Virus record (IMG/VR): IMGVR_UViG_3300044673_000514
Coordinates: 1-51,388 of that record
Length of the DNA: 51,388 nucleotides
Strand: one strand, 5' to 3'
DNA from: a virus
In this document: positions 24,626 through 32,978 of the stretch, piece after piece
How the letters are laid out: each line of letters begins with the position of its first letter
How positions within the stretch are numbered: the stretch's first letter is position 1
The notes under the pieces: model-generated
What the model was told of the DNA's origin: nothing
The model's input: only the letters and a program-made list of their open reading frames with translations
The model's database searches: none
Position numbers and translations under genes: made by a program

Positions 24626-27600
24626 GTGGTACCGTGTCTTTTGGCGGTGCTTGTGTGGCCGCGGGAGCGGCTTCAGGCACCTGATCGGTGATCGGGTCAG
24701 AACCGAGTGTGTCGATCGTGTCGGCCATGTAGTACCCGGTCAAGTAGACCAGGGGAATGGCGCCGATGCCATAGCTGCGCAGCCTCGACAAGACCCCACT
24801 GCTCTGCAGCATGTCTTGCGGCACTGCGTTGGGGGCGCGATTGGCCATCTCGCGCAGGTTCCAGAGGTTCGTCTCCTGGCCGTACTTCGTGTGGTGTCGG
24901 AGAACGACCTGTTGTGCGGTCATCCAGTTGACGATGAGGATTCGCGAGCTCTCGTCGAAGTAGAGACCGGAGTTGCTGCTGTTGATCTTCGCGCGCTCCT
25001 CTTGGGTGGCAAGGAGCTGTGTCAGAGGGACGAGCGCGCGGGGCTCGCCGTCTGTACCGCCAGCAGGGATCCAGGGGCTGTGGCAGATGTTGTGGAACAG
25101 TTCGATCGAATCGGTGTAGCCCGCGCCAAAGCGGAATGCTTCCTTGTTCGCTTCATAGAAGTCGTCCAGGAACTGGTGGTAGTCCAGACCTAAGAAGCGC
25201 ATCATCGTGAGCGCGGGAAACAACCCCTCGAAGTACCGGCGATCCATGTGGTACTTCGTGCTACGACCGTACTCGACTTCGATCTCACGGTACGTCTGCT
25301 GCAGTGTGGCGATGTGCGGCAGCAGAGCGATGCTCAAGTCCTTCTTCAGCGACTCCAGCGTATCCGCGCCGTATTCCTGCAGCAGGATCTCGACGGGGTC
25401 CAGGCGATTGGGCACCCGCTGCATGTGCACCGTGATGGTGCGGTTCGCGTCCTGCACCTTCTTCGCTTTGTTGATCGCCGCGATGAAGACCGGATAGTTC
25501 AACGTGTAGGTGACGGCGTCACCACCGCGCTGCCCCATGGTGTAGGTGTTGTTCTCGCCGACCAGGCTGCGGTACATCTCGAAGACTTCCGTGATCGTTT
25601 TGTCTTTCTTGTTGCCGAGCCCTTCGTTCTCGAACTCGTCCAAGCACAGCGGACGCGCGGAGTTGTGCGTCATCTGCCGGATACCGGCTGCGGTGAAGTT
25701 TGACATGCCTTGCGCTGCAGCGATCAAGTGGATGCGTGGGAAGTCAGCACCGGCGATCAACCCCATCATCAAACGGCTCTTACCTGACGAGGTGTCCGCG
25801 TGGATGCCCAAGAACACCTTGCGGCGGAAGGCGTCGGACACCGTGACACCCAGCAGGTGCGCAGCCAGGAAGTCGACGGTGAGGCCGTGGTTCTTGAACG
25901 TCCAGCCGATGTCCAGGATGCGGTGCAGCGTCTGGTGCAGCGCCTTGGGGTCCAGGGTCGTAGCGCGGTCGAGGTCTGCCGGCTTTTGGATCCAGGGCAG
26001 GAACGGCTGGGCGGGGGCGTGGACGCCGACGTCGAATACGACGCCGTTGTGCGTTGGGCCCTCCGACAGCTTCCACTGCATCGTGTTGTGCTGATCGAAG
26101 GTGCCGATGTACACGTCGACGCCATTTACCAGGTAAACCGTGGGTGGGCCGCCCAAGGGATCGCGTTCGACGTGAATCCCTTGACCCTTGTGGGGTGCTG
26201 AGTTGAAATCGGGGGCGTCATACGCCATGTGCAAGATCGCTTGTCGTAGAAACCAGCGGAACGCCTTGTCCTGCTCTTGCAGCTTGTTCTTTTTTAGGTC
26301 GCTCGGCTCCAGGAACGCTGGAACCCCGATCTTTTCCCGGAACACTTGGTACGTCGGCCCCAGCGTCGTGCCGAGCTCATGCTCGAGCGACGTGTCGTCC
26401 GCGAGTCGAACTTGAATGATCCGCTTGCCGGCCTTGTACCAGAGGTACAGTTTGCGGTCGCTGTCCGTTGCACGTTGGCCTACCACCGCGAACTGCGAGG
26501 ACAGCACATCCACGATGCGCATGATGTAGCCGGGTTCGTCATCGGCCGCCGCGGTGATCGCGCGTTTGAGCAGGTACGGCGCGATGCCGTATGCTTCAGC
26601 ACAACGGGTCAGGAACGCGTCGCACTCGGCGGGGTTGTTGAGCTTTCGGCCCCAGTCACTGGCGGCAGCGAGCTGCTGCGCCACGTCCCCGGCGGGGAGT
26701 GCGTCGAGCACCGGCGCCACTTGTTCGAAGCACCAGTCTTGCGGCAAGGCGAAGCGGTTGGGGTTGTCGGTGTCGAGCAACACCTCCTGCACGCGCGTCA
26801 GCTCATGCTGGGCGACCGCCTCGTCGGGGTCCCCTGAGCCAGGGAACTCGCTGTAGCCGATGAAGATGCGCGTGCGAAGCTTGTGTGTGAGCGGCAGCCA
26901 AGCTCCGATCAGCTGGTTGCCCTTCTTGTGCGGAGCATCGCCAACCAGGTAGACCTCTTCGAAGCCGAACTGGTGAAGCGTATCGATCTGCATCGATCCG
27001 CCACTGCCGCCACCTGAGACGACGACGAAACCCGGCCCACCCGCCAACACCTGGCGCGCCATGATGGATAGCGCGTCGAACTCACCCTCGACGTGATAGG
27101 CCCCCTTCACGTACTTCTGCTGGGCGCCCAGCAACGACCGGTAGAGAGGCCAGCCCAGACCGAAGAAGCCGATGTCGTCTGACTCGTCTGCCTCCGATTT
27201 GATCATCATCATTTCTTTGGTGTCAGGACGCCGCACCTTCAGACGACCGATGACGTCAGGTGCCAGGTCGAGCCGGAACATGATCGCGCCAATCCAGCTC
27301 GGATTGATCGACAACAAGTACGCTTGGGCATCTGACGTCAGCGACGTGACCTTCGTGACCCGTTCCCCGGGGGCAGCGGCGTTGGCGCGCGCGGCGTTTT
27401 CACGGGCGGCGTCCTGGTCGAGCGCGTCGTAGATCTGTGCCAACGGGGGCAGGATGCCCAACATGGGCAGCGACGGCAGCGCGTCTTTGGGGAGCGCGCG
27501 TGTCTGCAGCAGATACGTGACCGTCCCTTGTGCGAAGCGGTACACGGGGTCGGTGGGGTTTGCCACCGCGTTCACCAGCGTGTCGTGGCAGATCTGTGAG

Positions 27601-28013
27601 ATGCGCTTCTTCAGCAACTGGTGCCGCTCCCATGCCTCGAGCATGGTGTTGGCCGTCGCACTGAGGAACTTCAGCCCAAACAGATTACGCAGATCGGTCA
27701 ACGCGTCATTGCGTGAGATCTGCTTGATACCCGCCCACAAATCGATCGGGTTGCTGGTGAACTTCTCGCACCCGAAACACTTCGCGTAGCCGCGATCAAG
27801 ATAGATGTGGAAGGAAGGCCCTGTTTCGTCGTGAAACGGGCAACAGCCGCTTACGCGCGACCCCGAGGCAGTCCACTTGCCACCCGGAGCCACCGCGCGC
27901 AAACGGTCGAGCAAGGGTTGCGGCTTCAGCTCTGTCCAGATTCGCCTGATCTGTTTTTCAGTGAGATTCTTGGGGGAGCTGGCCGCCTTGCTATTCTGCG
28001 GTTTCTGGGACAC
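24600..28013 (-). CDS. DnaG-type primase fused to a P-loop helicase-like domain
   Basis: A 1137-residue protein. An N-terminal CHC2 zinc finger is visible: GCCPFHDETGPSFHIYLDRG followed by KCFGC (about residues 56-82). A TOPRIM-like core follows, with YHVEGEFDALS at about 310 and VYLVGDAPHKKG. The C-terminal half has the P-loop HADTSSGKSRLM at about 745, LCLDEFENEG as Walker B, and VFIAAINKAKK as sensor. It should unwind DNA and make RNA primers for the adjacent polymerase. The C-terminus is proline-rich and ends HDNADFGD, reminiscent of the acidic tip of the SSB-like protein at 28910. This is the second primase-helicase in the window, of a different primase class. Confidence 0.85.
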   Translation of the reverse strand: MSQKPQNSKAASSPKNLTEKQIRRIWTELKPQPLLDRLRAVAPGGKWTASGSRVSGCCPFHDETGPSFHIYLDRGYAKCFGCEKFTSNPIDLWAGIKQISRNDALTDLRNLFGLKFLSATANTMLEAWERHQLLKKRISQICHDTLVNAVANPTDPVYRFAQGTVTYLLQTRALPKDALPSLPMLGILPPLAQIYDALDQDAARENAARANAAAPGERVTKVTSLTSDAQAYLLSINPSWIGAIMFRLDLAPDVIGRLKVRRPDTKEMMMIKSEADESDDIGFFGLGWPLYRSLLGAQQKYVKGAYHVEGEFDALSIMARQVLAGGPGFVVVSGGGSGGSMQIDTLHQFGFEEVYLVGDAPHKKGNQLIGAWLPLTHKLRTRIFIGYSEFPGSGDPDEAVAQHELTRVQEVLLDTDNPNRFALPQDWCFEQVAPVLDALPAGDVAQQLAAASDWGRKLNNPAECDAFLTRCAEAYGIAPYLLKRAITAAADDEPGYIMRIVDVLSSQFAVVGQRATDSDRKLYLWYKAGKRIIQVRLADDTSLEHELGTTLGPTYQVFREKIGVPAFLEPSDLKKNKLQEQDKAFRWFLRQAILHMAYDAPDFNSAPHKGQGIHVERDPLGGPPTVYLVNGVDVYIGTFDQHNTMQWKLSEGPTHNGVVFDVGVHAPAQPFLPWIQKPADLDRATTLDPKALHQTLHRILDIGWTFKNHGLTVDFLAAHLLGVTVSDAFRRKVFLGIHADTSSGKSRLMMGLIAGADFPRIHLIAAAQGMSNFTAAGIRQMTHNSARPLCLDEFENEGLGNKKDKTITEVFEMYRSLVGENNTYTMGQRGGDAVTYTLNYPVFIAAINKAKKVQDANRTITVHMQRVPNRLDPVEILLQEYGADTLESLKKDLSIALLPHIATLQQTYREIEVEYGRSTKYHMDRRYFEGLFPALTMMRFLGLDYHQFLDDFYEANKEAFRFGAGYTDSIELFHNICHSPWIPAGGTDGEPRALVPLTQLLATQEERAKINSSNSGLYFDESSRILIVNWMTAQQVVLRHHTKYGQETNLWNLREMANRAPNAVPQDMLQSSGVLSRLRSYGIGAIPLVYLTGYYMADTIDTLGSDPITDQVPEAAPAATQAPPKDTVPHDNADFGD

Positions 28014-28839
28014 TCGAGGTCCCCTCGGCTGCGGGTTCGGGAACGCTACCGGTTCCTCCGAAGAGCGTGCAGATGGGCTTGTAGCCGCACCAGCTGCAGT
28101 ACCAGCCCTTCACGGGGGCCGGCGCTTGCAGGAGTCCGTCGCACGCCTTCGTGATGTAGTCGATGAGCCAGGGACGGTACTCTTCGATGATCTGCGCCTT
28201 GCTGACCCACTTGTTCCATTTGAGCTGGTCGGTCATGGTGAAGTTGATCGCCGTTTGCACGCCGTTGATCTCCGGCATCTTGGCGACCGCCATCAGGCAG
28301 TACGTCTTGAACTGCGTTTCGTACTCCTTCAGGTCCTTCTCTTTCCCCGACTTGTGGTCAATGATGATCAGGTCTTTTCTGGCCGTCAGCATCGCGAAGT
28401 CGACGACGCCGCGGAAGAACCCCTTCTTGTCGAAGAAGTCCGTGCCGCTGAAGTCGGGCTTGATGGCCCACTTGCGTTCGATGAAGCGGTTCTGCGGCAG
28501 CACACCGTGCTTCTTCTGGAAGCTCTTCATGCGCTTGGTGAAGCGGTCGACCTGATCGTAGAAGGTTTTGAGCTCGTCGCGCTCGTTGGTGGTCAGTTCA
28601 CACTGATCGGCTGCGTGGATGAACGCCGTGTTGGTGGGAACGTCATCGAGCGTGAACTCGAGCACCTTGTGCACCGCGACGCCGAGCGTAGCTTGCTGGA
28701 AGACCACGAGCTCTTTGATCTTCTTCGGGCCGTACTTGTAATCGAACTGTGCAGAACACTTTTCGATCACGCCAGCCTTGCTGATGGACCAGGGCGCGTG
28801 CTGCAAGACGTGTTCGGGGATCACGAGCGGTGCGGACAT
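27991..28839 (-). CDS. PD-(D/E)XK nuclease, RecB/Cas4-like
   Basis: A 282-residue protein. WSISKAGVIEKCSAQFDYKY near the N-terminus is the Sxx-(L/I)xx-(Y/F)xxC entry motif of RecB-family nucleases. GVAVHKVLEF is the G-x-x-x-H helix. The catalytic strands are FFRGVVDFAML (Asp) and DLIIIDHKSGKEK (Asp-x-Lys), with YETQFKTYCLMAVA as the Q-x-x-x-Y helix. The C-terminal GWYCSWCGYKPIC could complete an Fe-S cluster with the N-terminal Cys, as in Cas4/AddB-like nucleases. It probably processes DNA ends. It overlaps the primase start by 23 bases. A second member of the superfamily is at 32979-33854. Confidence 0.8.
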   Translation of the reverse strand: MSAPLVIPEHVLQHAPWSISKAGVIEKCSAQFDYKYGPKKIKELVVFQQATLGVAVHKVLEFTLDDVPTNTAFIHAADQCELTTNERDELKTFYDQVDRFTKRMKSFQKKHGVLPQNRFIERKWAIKPDFSGTDFFDKKGFFRGVVDFAMLTARKDLIIIDHKSGKEKDLKEYETQFKTYCLMAVAKMPEINGVQTAINFTMTDQLKWNKWVSKAQIIEEYRPWLIDYITKACDGLLQAPAPVKGWYCSWCGYKPICTLFGGTGSVPEPAAEGTSSVPETAE

Positions 28840-28853
28840 GTGAACCTCTGGGC

Positions 28854-28889
28854 AAAAAAGAGCGCCACCCCACGTGGGTGGAATGGCGC
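28854..28889 (-). terminator. rho-independent terminator after the SSB-like gene
   Basis: Read on the minus strand, GCGCCA...TGGCGC (28889-28862), with inner CCACCC/GGGGTGG pairing, forms a GC-rich hairpin. It is followed two bases later by six T residues (28859-28854). It sits 20 bases beyond the stop at 28910. It probably reduces read-through from the SSB-like gene into the nuclease-primase-polymerase genes. Confidence 0.75.
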
Positions 28890-28909
28890 CCTTGGCGACG
28901 CACTACAGG

Positions 28910-29959
28910 TCAGAGATCGGCGTTGTCGCCGCCGCTACCGCCGCTGTAGTCCGGCGCGCCCTCGCTGCCGGTCTCGCTGAGCAACGCGCCCTCGTCAACC
29001 CCCGCGGCCACCTCGCCCCCGTTGTCCGTGCTCGACTTGGCGCGGTCGTAGGTGTCGGCCAGGTTGGGGAAGTACACGTCCGCGTCGAGGAGCTGCGACA
29101 GCGCCTCGTACAGCGGATGCGCCTGCCGGTCGGTGTTGCCCGCCCCCGGGACCTTCGGATCGCTGAACGGGGTGACCTTGAGGACGAACCAGCGACGGTC
29201 ACCCTCCTTGCGCTCCTCGTTCTTCATCGTGAACCAGCGGTCCCAGAGGTTCTCGCACTTGGAGAGGATCTTCTGGAGCGACTCGCCGCTGTAGTACGAG
29301 GTCTTGGTGAACTTGATCTCGTAGATGCCGGTGAGGTCGCTGTCGACGAACCACGCCGTGATCTCGCGACCGCAGCCACCCTCGTTGTACTTGCGCGTCG
29401 CGTTGGGGCACGCCGCGCAGTCGCCGTACTTCGTCCCGATTTTCCGATCGAGCGAGAAGCAGATCGGCGCCTTGCCGCCACCTTCGCCACCGCCGCCTGC
29501 GTCGCGCGGCGGCCACATGGTGCGGCCCTCGAAGAGCCCGAGGAACGCGACCTTCAGCTCGGTGCCCAGATCACGCGAGTCGGCGGTGTAGAAGTCACCG
29601 GCGACGTGGCGTTGGGGGCGCGCGGCGTCATTGCCGGTGCCCTGGTTGACGCGCACCGCCGTGGGCGCGAAGCCCTCGCGCTCGGTGTGCATGCCCTGCT
29701 TCTTCGGGCGGGTCTTGCGGATCAGCTCGAGCATCGCCGGCTGCAGCGTGTCGGGCAGCTTGCTGATGATGTCGGCGAACTTCTCGGGGGTCGGGCGCGC
29801 GAGGAAGAGCACCTGCTCGCGGTAGCGCGGCGGGAGGCGCGCGGCCAGCGCGGCGTTCTGCGACATCGCGTTGACGGGGGCGGCGATTGCCGTCTCTCCC
29901 GCCGGAACGAGCGCCGTCTCCGTGGTCGCGGGGGCGGGCGCGTCGGTTTCATTTGCCAT
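28910..29959 (-). CDS. candidate single-stranded DNA-binding protein with zinc site and acidic tail
   Basis: A 349-residue protein. The central part has paired Cys residues (GDCAACPNATRKYNEGGCGR) flanked by beta-rich, basic and aromatic sequence (ELKVAFLGLFEGRTMWPP, YEIKFTKTSYYSGESL, RRWFVLKVTPF). The C-terminus is Gly/Ser-rich and acidic, ending GGSGGDNADL. A zinc-containing core with an acidic flexible tail is the plan of phage T4 gp32-like SSBs. The protein is encoded beside primase, nuclease and polymerase, and has its own terminator, as expected for an abundant product. No OB-fold motif could be proved by eye, so SSB is an inference; another zinc-containing replication factor is possible. 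Confidence 0.6.
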   Translation of the reverse strand: MANETDAPAPATTETALVPAGETAIAAPVNAMSQNAALAARLPPRYREQVLFLARPTPEKFADIISKLPDTLQPAMLELIRKTRPKKQGMHTEREGFAPTAVRVNQGTGNDAARPQRHVAGDFYTADSRDLGTELKVAFLGLFEGRTMWPPRDAGGGGEGGGKAPICFSLDRKIGTKYGDCAACPNATRKYNEGGCGREITAWFVDSDLTGIYEIKFTKTSYYSGESLQKILSKCENLWDRWFTMKNEERKEGDRRWFVLKVTPFSDPKVPGAGNTDRQAHPLYEALSQLLDADVYFPNLADTYDRAKSSTDNGGEVAAGVDEGALLSETGSEGAPDYSGGSGGDNADL

Positions 29960-30071
29960 GAAGGCACTCCGTCTTGTGTTGTGTCGTTGGATCTACTAGC
30001 AGCCGTTCAGGTGGACTGGTACGCTACCGCCGTTAGGCTCGGGAACGCAAGTCCAACATGTCAGGCGCCGC

Positions 30072-30905
30072 ATGAACAAACCAAGTGACGATCGGACCTT
30101 GGAAGCGTACTTCGCTGATGTGCGGACTAGCGTCCTGCTCACCGCAGAGCAAGAGCGGGCACTCTTTACGCAGTACAGAACTTGTACCAAGTGCCGGTGG
30201 CAGTTTCCGATCGCCAAAGATCACATCAAAGCATGTCTGCGCTGTGACGCGCCTCGTGATTATCGAGCTCGTGAGCAGCTCATTCGCGGGGCGCTCCGGT
30301 TCGTCATCAAGATGGCCAACGACTACGCGCGCATGGCGCGTGGGGCGAGCCACACTGCGGAGGACGTCAAGACGTTGATCTCTGCAGGGAACGTCGGCCT
30401 CTTGATTGCGATCGACCGGTTTGATTTGACCGTCGGGACTCGATTCCTGACGTATGCTGCTTGGTGGATCAAGGAGAAGATTCGAGACGAACTCGACCAC
30501 TCCGGCTTGGTGCACGTGCCCGCGTACAAACAGAAGCACCTTCGTCTCCGTCGCCGTCAAGGCGAAGAGGTGTCGTTCGACGCGGCTATGGTGCTGCTGG
30601 AACGCAGCGAGGCGATTGACGACTCGCAGAGCGATGATCAGCTGGAACGGAACCTGGTGAACACGTACGGCGCGAACACCGTGTACGACGCGCTGGATCA
30701 ACTGCAGGTGGACAACCGCGAGAAGTACATCTTGTTGGCGTACTTCGGAGTGCGCGAAGAACCCAAGAACTTGCGTCAGATCTCGAGTCGCCTCGGTCTT
30801 TCCTCTGAATGGGTGCGGCGCATCAAGCAAGAAACCTTGTTGCGACTCCGCACCCATTTGGAAGCCCAAGCGATCACCGATAGCGAAGATTTGTTCACCG
30901 AGTGA
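30072..30905 (+). CDS. RpoD-like sigma factor with an inserted zinc ribbon
   Basis: A 277-residue protein. Region 1.2-like LEAYFADVRTSVLLTAEQER is interrupted after about residue 36 by a C4 element with Cys38, Cys41, Cys55 and Cys58. Region 2 follows: LIRGALRFVIKMANDYA, SAGNVGLLIAIDRFD, and GTRFLTYAAWWIKEKIRDEL, the -10-recognition helix. The C-terminal NLRQISSRLGLSSEWVRRIK is a region 4.2 helix-turn-helix. It should direct an RNA polymerase, either the host's or the phage enzyme at 40183/46667, to phage promoters. It is divergent from the SSB-like gene and converges base to base on the ParB-like gene. Confidence 0.88.
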   Translation: MNKPSDDRTLEAYFADVRTSVLLTAEQERALFTQYRTCTKCRWQFPIAKDHIKACLRCDAPRDYRAREQLIRGALRFVIKMANDYARMARGASHTAEDVKTLISAGNVGLLIAIDRFDLTVGTRFLTYAAWWIKEKIRDELDHSGLVHVPAYKQKHLRLRRRQGEEVSFDAAMVLLERSEAIDDSQSDDQLERNLVNTYGANTVYDALDQLQVDNREKYILLAYFGVREEPKNLRQISSRLGLSSEWVRRIKQETLLRLRTHLEAQAITDSEDLFTE

Positions 30906-31778
30906 CTACTTGGTGATCCCTGCCGCGATCTCCAATCCGCGGAGGATGAACTTGTACTCCGCTCGCTTCTCGGCCGACTTCGCCTGGTCGAGCTTGATGG
31001 CATGCTCCATCAGCTTCTCTCGCAAGGTCGACTTGTTGAGCGGGGTCATTTCCAGATCTGCGTACCGTTCGGCCAGGCTTTTGCGTTCCGGTTCTGCGGC
31101 AGGTGCTGGTTCGGCATCGACTTTTTTGCTGCGACTCTTGGGCGGCGCCAATGCCTCGCGCTCAGCGTCCTTCTTGTCCTCGTGCAGCTTGAACTCGATC
31201 TGCGTGTTCAGCTCGGCGACGGTGGCCGTCTTGGCCACAGGCAGGAACTCTTTGACCGCGGCTTCGTCGGGGAGACGCCCCAGCGCGCGAGCACCCGCCA
31301 TGTCGATCTGGCCTTTCTTCAGGGCACTTTGCGCTGCACCGGGCAGCTTCAACAGCTTGAGGTGTTGCGAGACGTAGCTTTCCGAGACGTTCAAGAACTC
31401 GGCAGCAGTCTTCTGATCCAGATCGTCCATCTCCATGAGTTTCTGGATGGCCTTGGCCTTATCCAGCGGGTTCATGTCTTCCCGTTGCAGGTTCTCCAGC
31501 AGCGCGATCCGCAGCCGGCCAGGCTTGTCCGCTGTGAGGATGCGGACCGGGACAACGCGCAGCTTCAGCTTCTTTGCTGCGGCGTAGCGGCGCCAGCCCG
31601 CGACCAGGTCCACCTTGCCGCCCTCCGCGCGCGTCACGATGATCGGTTGCAGGAACCCTTCGCTGGCGATGCTGGCCGCAAGCTCGTCGATGTTCGGAAG
31701 ATCCGAGCGAATGTTCTCCCCGACTTGGATGTCATCGAGGGGAAACTCTTCGTTGGTGGCGTTGGACTTGCTGGCCAT
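30906..31778 (-). CDS. ParB-like DNA-binding protein
   Basis: A 290-residue protein. The N-terminal domain contains VGENIRSDLPNIDELAASI and FLQPIIVTR. The ParB box is VDLVAGWRRYAAAKKL, a variant of GERRxRA, followed by ALLENLQREDMNPLDKAKAI. A helix-turn-helix follows: KTAAEFLNVSESYVSQHLKL. Chromosomal and plasmid ParB proteins bind parS sites and use CTP; phage homologues act in partition, regulation or as nucleases. No ParA-like ATPase was seen in the window, which argues against a simple partition locus. The C-terminal region is charged and helical. It is the last gene of the leftward operon starting with the SNF2-type helicase. Confidence 0.85.
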   Translation of the reverse strand: MASKSNATNEEFPLDDIQVGENIRSDLPNIDELAASIASEGFLQPIIVTRAEGGKVDLVAGWRRYAAAKKLKLRVVPVRILTADKPGRLRIALLENLQREDMNPLDKAKAIQKLMEMDDLDQKTAAEFLNVSESYVSQHLKLLKLPGAAQSALKKGQIDMAGARALGRLPDEAAVKEFLPVAKTATVAELNTQIEFKLHEDKKDAEREALAPPKSRSKKVDAEPAPAAEPERKSLAERYADLEMTPLNKSTLREKLMEHAIKLDQAKSAEKRAEYKFILRGLEIAAGITK

Positions 31779-31784
31779 GTTGCC

Positions 31785-32111
31785 TCACAGCGCGTCGAGC
31801 TCAGCGTTCAACGCCGCGCGCAGTTCAGGGGTGTCACCATCGCGGCGCATGCGTTGATGCAACGACCGCAGGCGCTGCAGACGCTGGGCGTCGCGGTGAG
31901 CGTTCATCAGGACCGTGCCCGCGCCCGTCAGCAGCCGCAGCATCGCGCTGTAGGGCTTGCCTTCCCGCAAGAGCGCCAAGGCGTCGTTGCTGGCGGTGAA
32001 GAGCAGCTGGCTGGTCGCCAGCACCCGGGTCACCTGCGTGAGCACGGGATCGTTTGGGAGCGTGTCTGCGCCTGTGCGGACTTCGACTTCGACTTGCTTA
32101 TCCGGACCCAT
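31785..32111 (-). CDS. hypothetical helical protein, 108 aa
   Basis: The start overlaps the end of the next upstream gene (stop at 32098) by 14 bases. The stop is 6 bases before the ParB-like ATG. The sequence is mainly alpha-helical: LTQVTRVLATSQLLFTASND, MLRLLTGAGTVLMNAHRDAQ. A basic segment, RLRSLHQRMRRDGD, comes before the end. No family was recognised. Position suggests a small accessory factor of the ParB/helicase operon. Confidence 0.6.
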   Translation of the reverse strand: MGPDKQVEVEVRTGADTLPNDPVLTQVTRVLATSQLLFTASNDALALLREGKPYSAMLRLLTGAGTVLMNAHRDAQRLQRLRSLHQRMRRDGDTPELRAALNAELDAL

Positions 32112-32367
32112 TGTTCAACTCCCGAAGGAACTCTTCTTTGTTGATCACTCGAAGGTTGAGTTCTTCTGGCTTGACGCCTTCGAGGATATCGCCGATCGCA
32201 AAATAGTACTCGACGGCGAAGTCGTTGGTTTCGCGACGCATGTTGTACGAGACAACGTGAAGCGCGCGAATGATCTTCAGCTTGTCGAGCAGATGCTGTT
32301 GCTGCGCGAGGCGGCGACGCACCTGCTCGAGATCGCTGTGTGAGGGGGCGGTTCGTCCCGCGGCCAT
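32098..32367 (-). CDS. hypothetical protein, 89 aa
   Basis: The ATG at 32367 shares its last base with the stop of the 55-residue zinc-ribbon gene upstream (TGATG), which fixes the start. The protein begins MAAGRTAPSHSDLEQVRRRL. It has a charged coiled-coil-like helix (LAQQQHLLDKLKIIRALH) and then a second part with FAVEYYFAIGDILEG. No catalytic residues or known family were recognised. Confidence 0.6.
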   Translation of the reverse strand: MAAGRTAPSHSDLEQVRRRLAQQQHLLDKLKIIRALHVVSYNMRRETNDFAVEYYFAIGDILEGVKPEELNLRVINKEEFLRELNNGSG

Positions 32368-32534
32368 CAGGGGCGGTCCTTGCGTTCGAACGGCTGGGAG
32401 CCGCAGTTGGGGCACAGGGGGACGCCCGTGGCTTCGCGAGGACGCAGCGCACTGCCGCAACGCGGACAGGTGGCCTTCTCCTCGGCGGTCTTGGGGGTCT
32501 CTTCTTCGTCGGTTTCGACAGCGAACTTGTCCAC
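32367..32534 (-). CDS. 55-aa zinc-ribbon protein (GTG start)
   Basis: A GTG at 32534 preceded by a near-perfect AGGAGG site (spacing 6) opens a short frame beginning MDKFAVETDEEETPKTAEEK. It continues TCPRCGSALRPRE, then about 5 residues, then PLCPNCGSQPFERKDRP, ending at TGA 32367-32369. Two CPxC knuckles 14 residues apart are the signature of a compact zinc ribbon, as in small transcription- or replication-associated proteins. The TGATG junction with the next gene shows translational coupling. Its shortness and non-ATG start make it easy to miss. Confidence 0.75.
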   Translation of the reverse strand: MDKFAVETDEEETPKTAEEKATCPRCGSALRPREATGVPLCPNCGSQPFERKDRP

Positions 32535-32550
32535 GGGCGTCCTCCTGGGA

Positions 32551-32955
32551 TCAGTCGTTCGAGACGGGGTCGGCGGGCGGCGCGTCCTTGGCCGCCGGCT
32601 TCGAGTCCTTGGCCTCCGGCGCGGCCGGGGGCGGCGTCTTCTTCGTCTTGGGCTTGCGCGGCGCCAGCGTCTCGCACTCGGTCACGAGATCCTGGATTCG
32701 CTTGACGCACGACCGCTTGGCGTCGTCCGCGTCGCACAAGTACGTTTGGTGGATCACGTCGGCCCCGCGCCGAACGATGAACAGATCCGGCAAGAGCTCC
32801 GGATCGATGGTGGCGACGAACTCCTGCAGGTCCGCCAGCGCCTTGGCGCGCTTGGCGTCGAGAGCTTCGCTTGCTTGCGCTGCCGCGACATCGCTCATCT
32901 CGTCACGGACGACGCGCTTGCAACGGCTGCAGGTGTGCTCGAGCTTGATGGTCAT
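32551..32955 (-). CDS. hypothetical zinc-binding protein, 134 aa
   Basis: The ATG at 32955 was chosen because the protein then begins MTIKLEHTCSRCKRVV; an upstream in-frame ATG (33009) would overlap the nuclease gene. CSRC near the N-terminus, together with YLCDADDAKRSC about 75 residues later, can form a metal site separated by a helical stretch. The C-terminal 40 residues are Lys/Pro/Ala-rich (PRKPKTKKTPPPAAPEAK) and probably disordered. No family was recognised. It lies 23 bases after the RecB/Cas4-like gene. Confidence 0.6.
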   Translation of the reverse strand: MTIKLEHTCSRCKRVVRDEMSDVAAAQASEALDAKRAKALADLQEFVATIDPELLPDLFIVRRGADVIHQTYLCDADDAKRSCVKRIQDLVTECETLAPRKPKTKKTPPPAAPEAKDSKPAAKDAPPADPVSND

Positions 32956-32978
32956 GTGTCTTCCTTGCGGGTTGCGGA

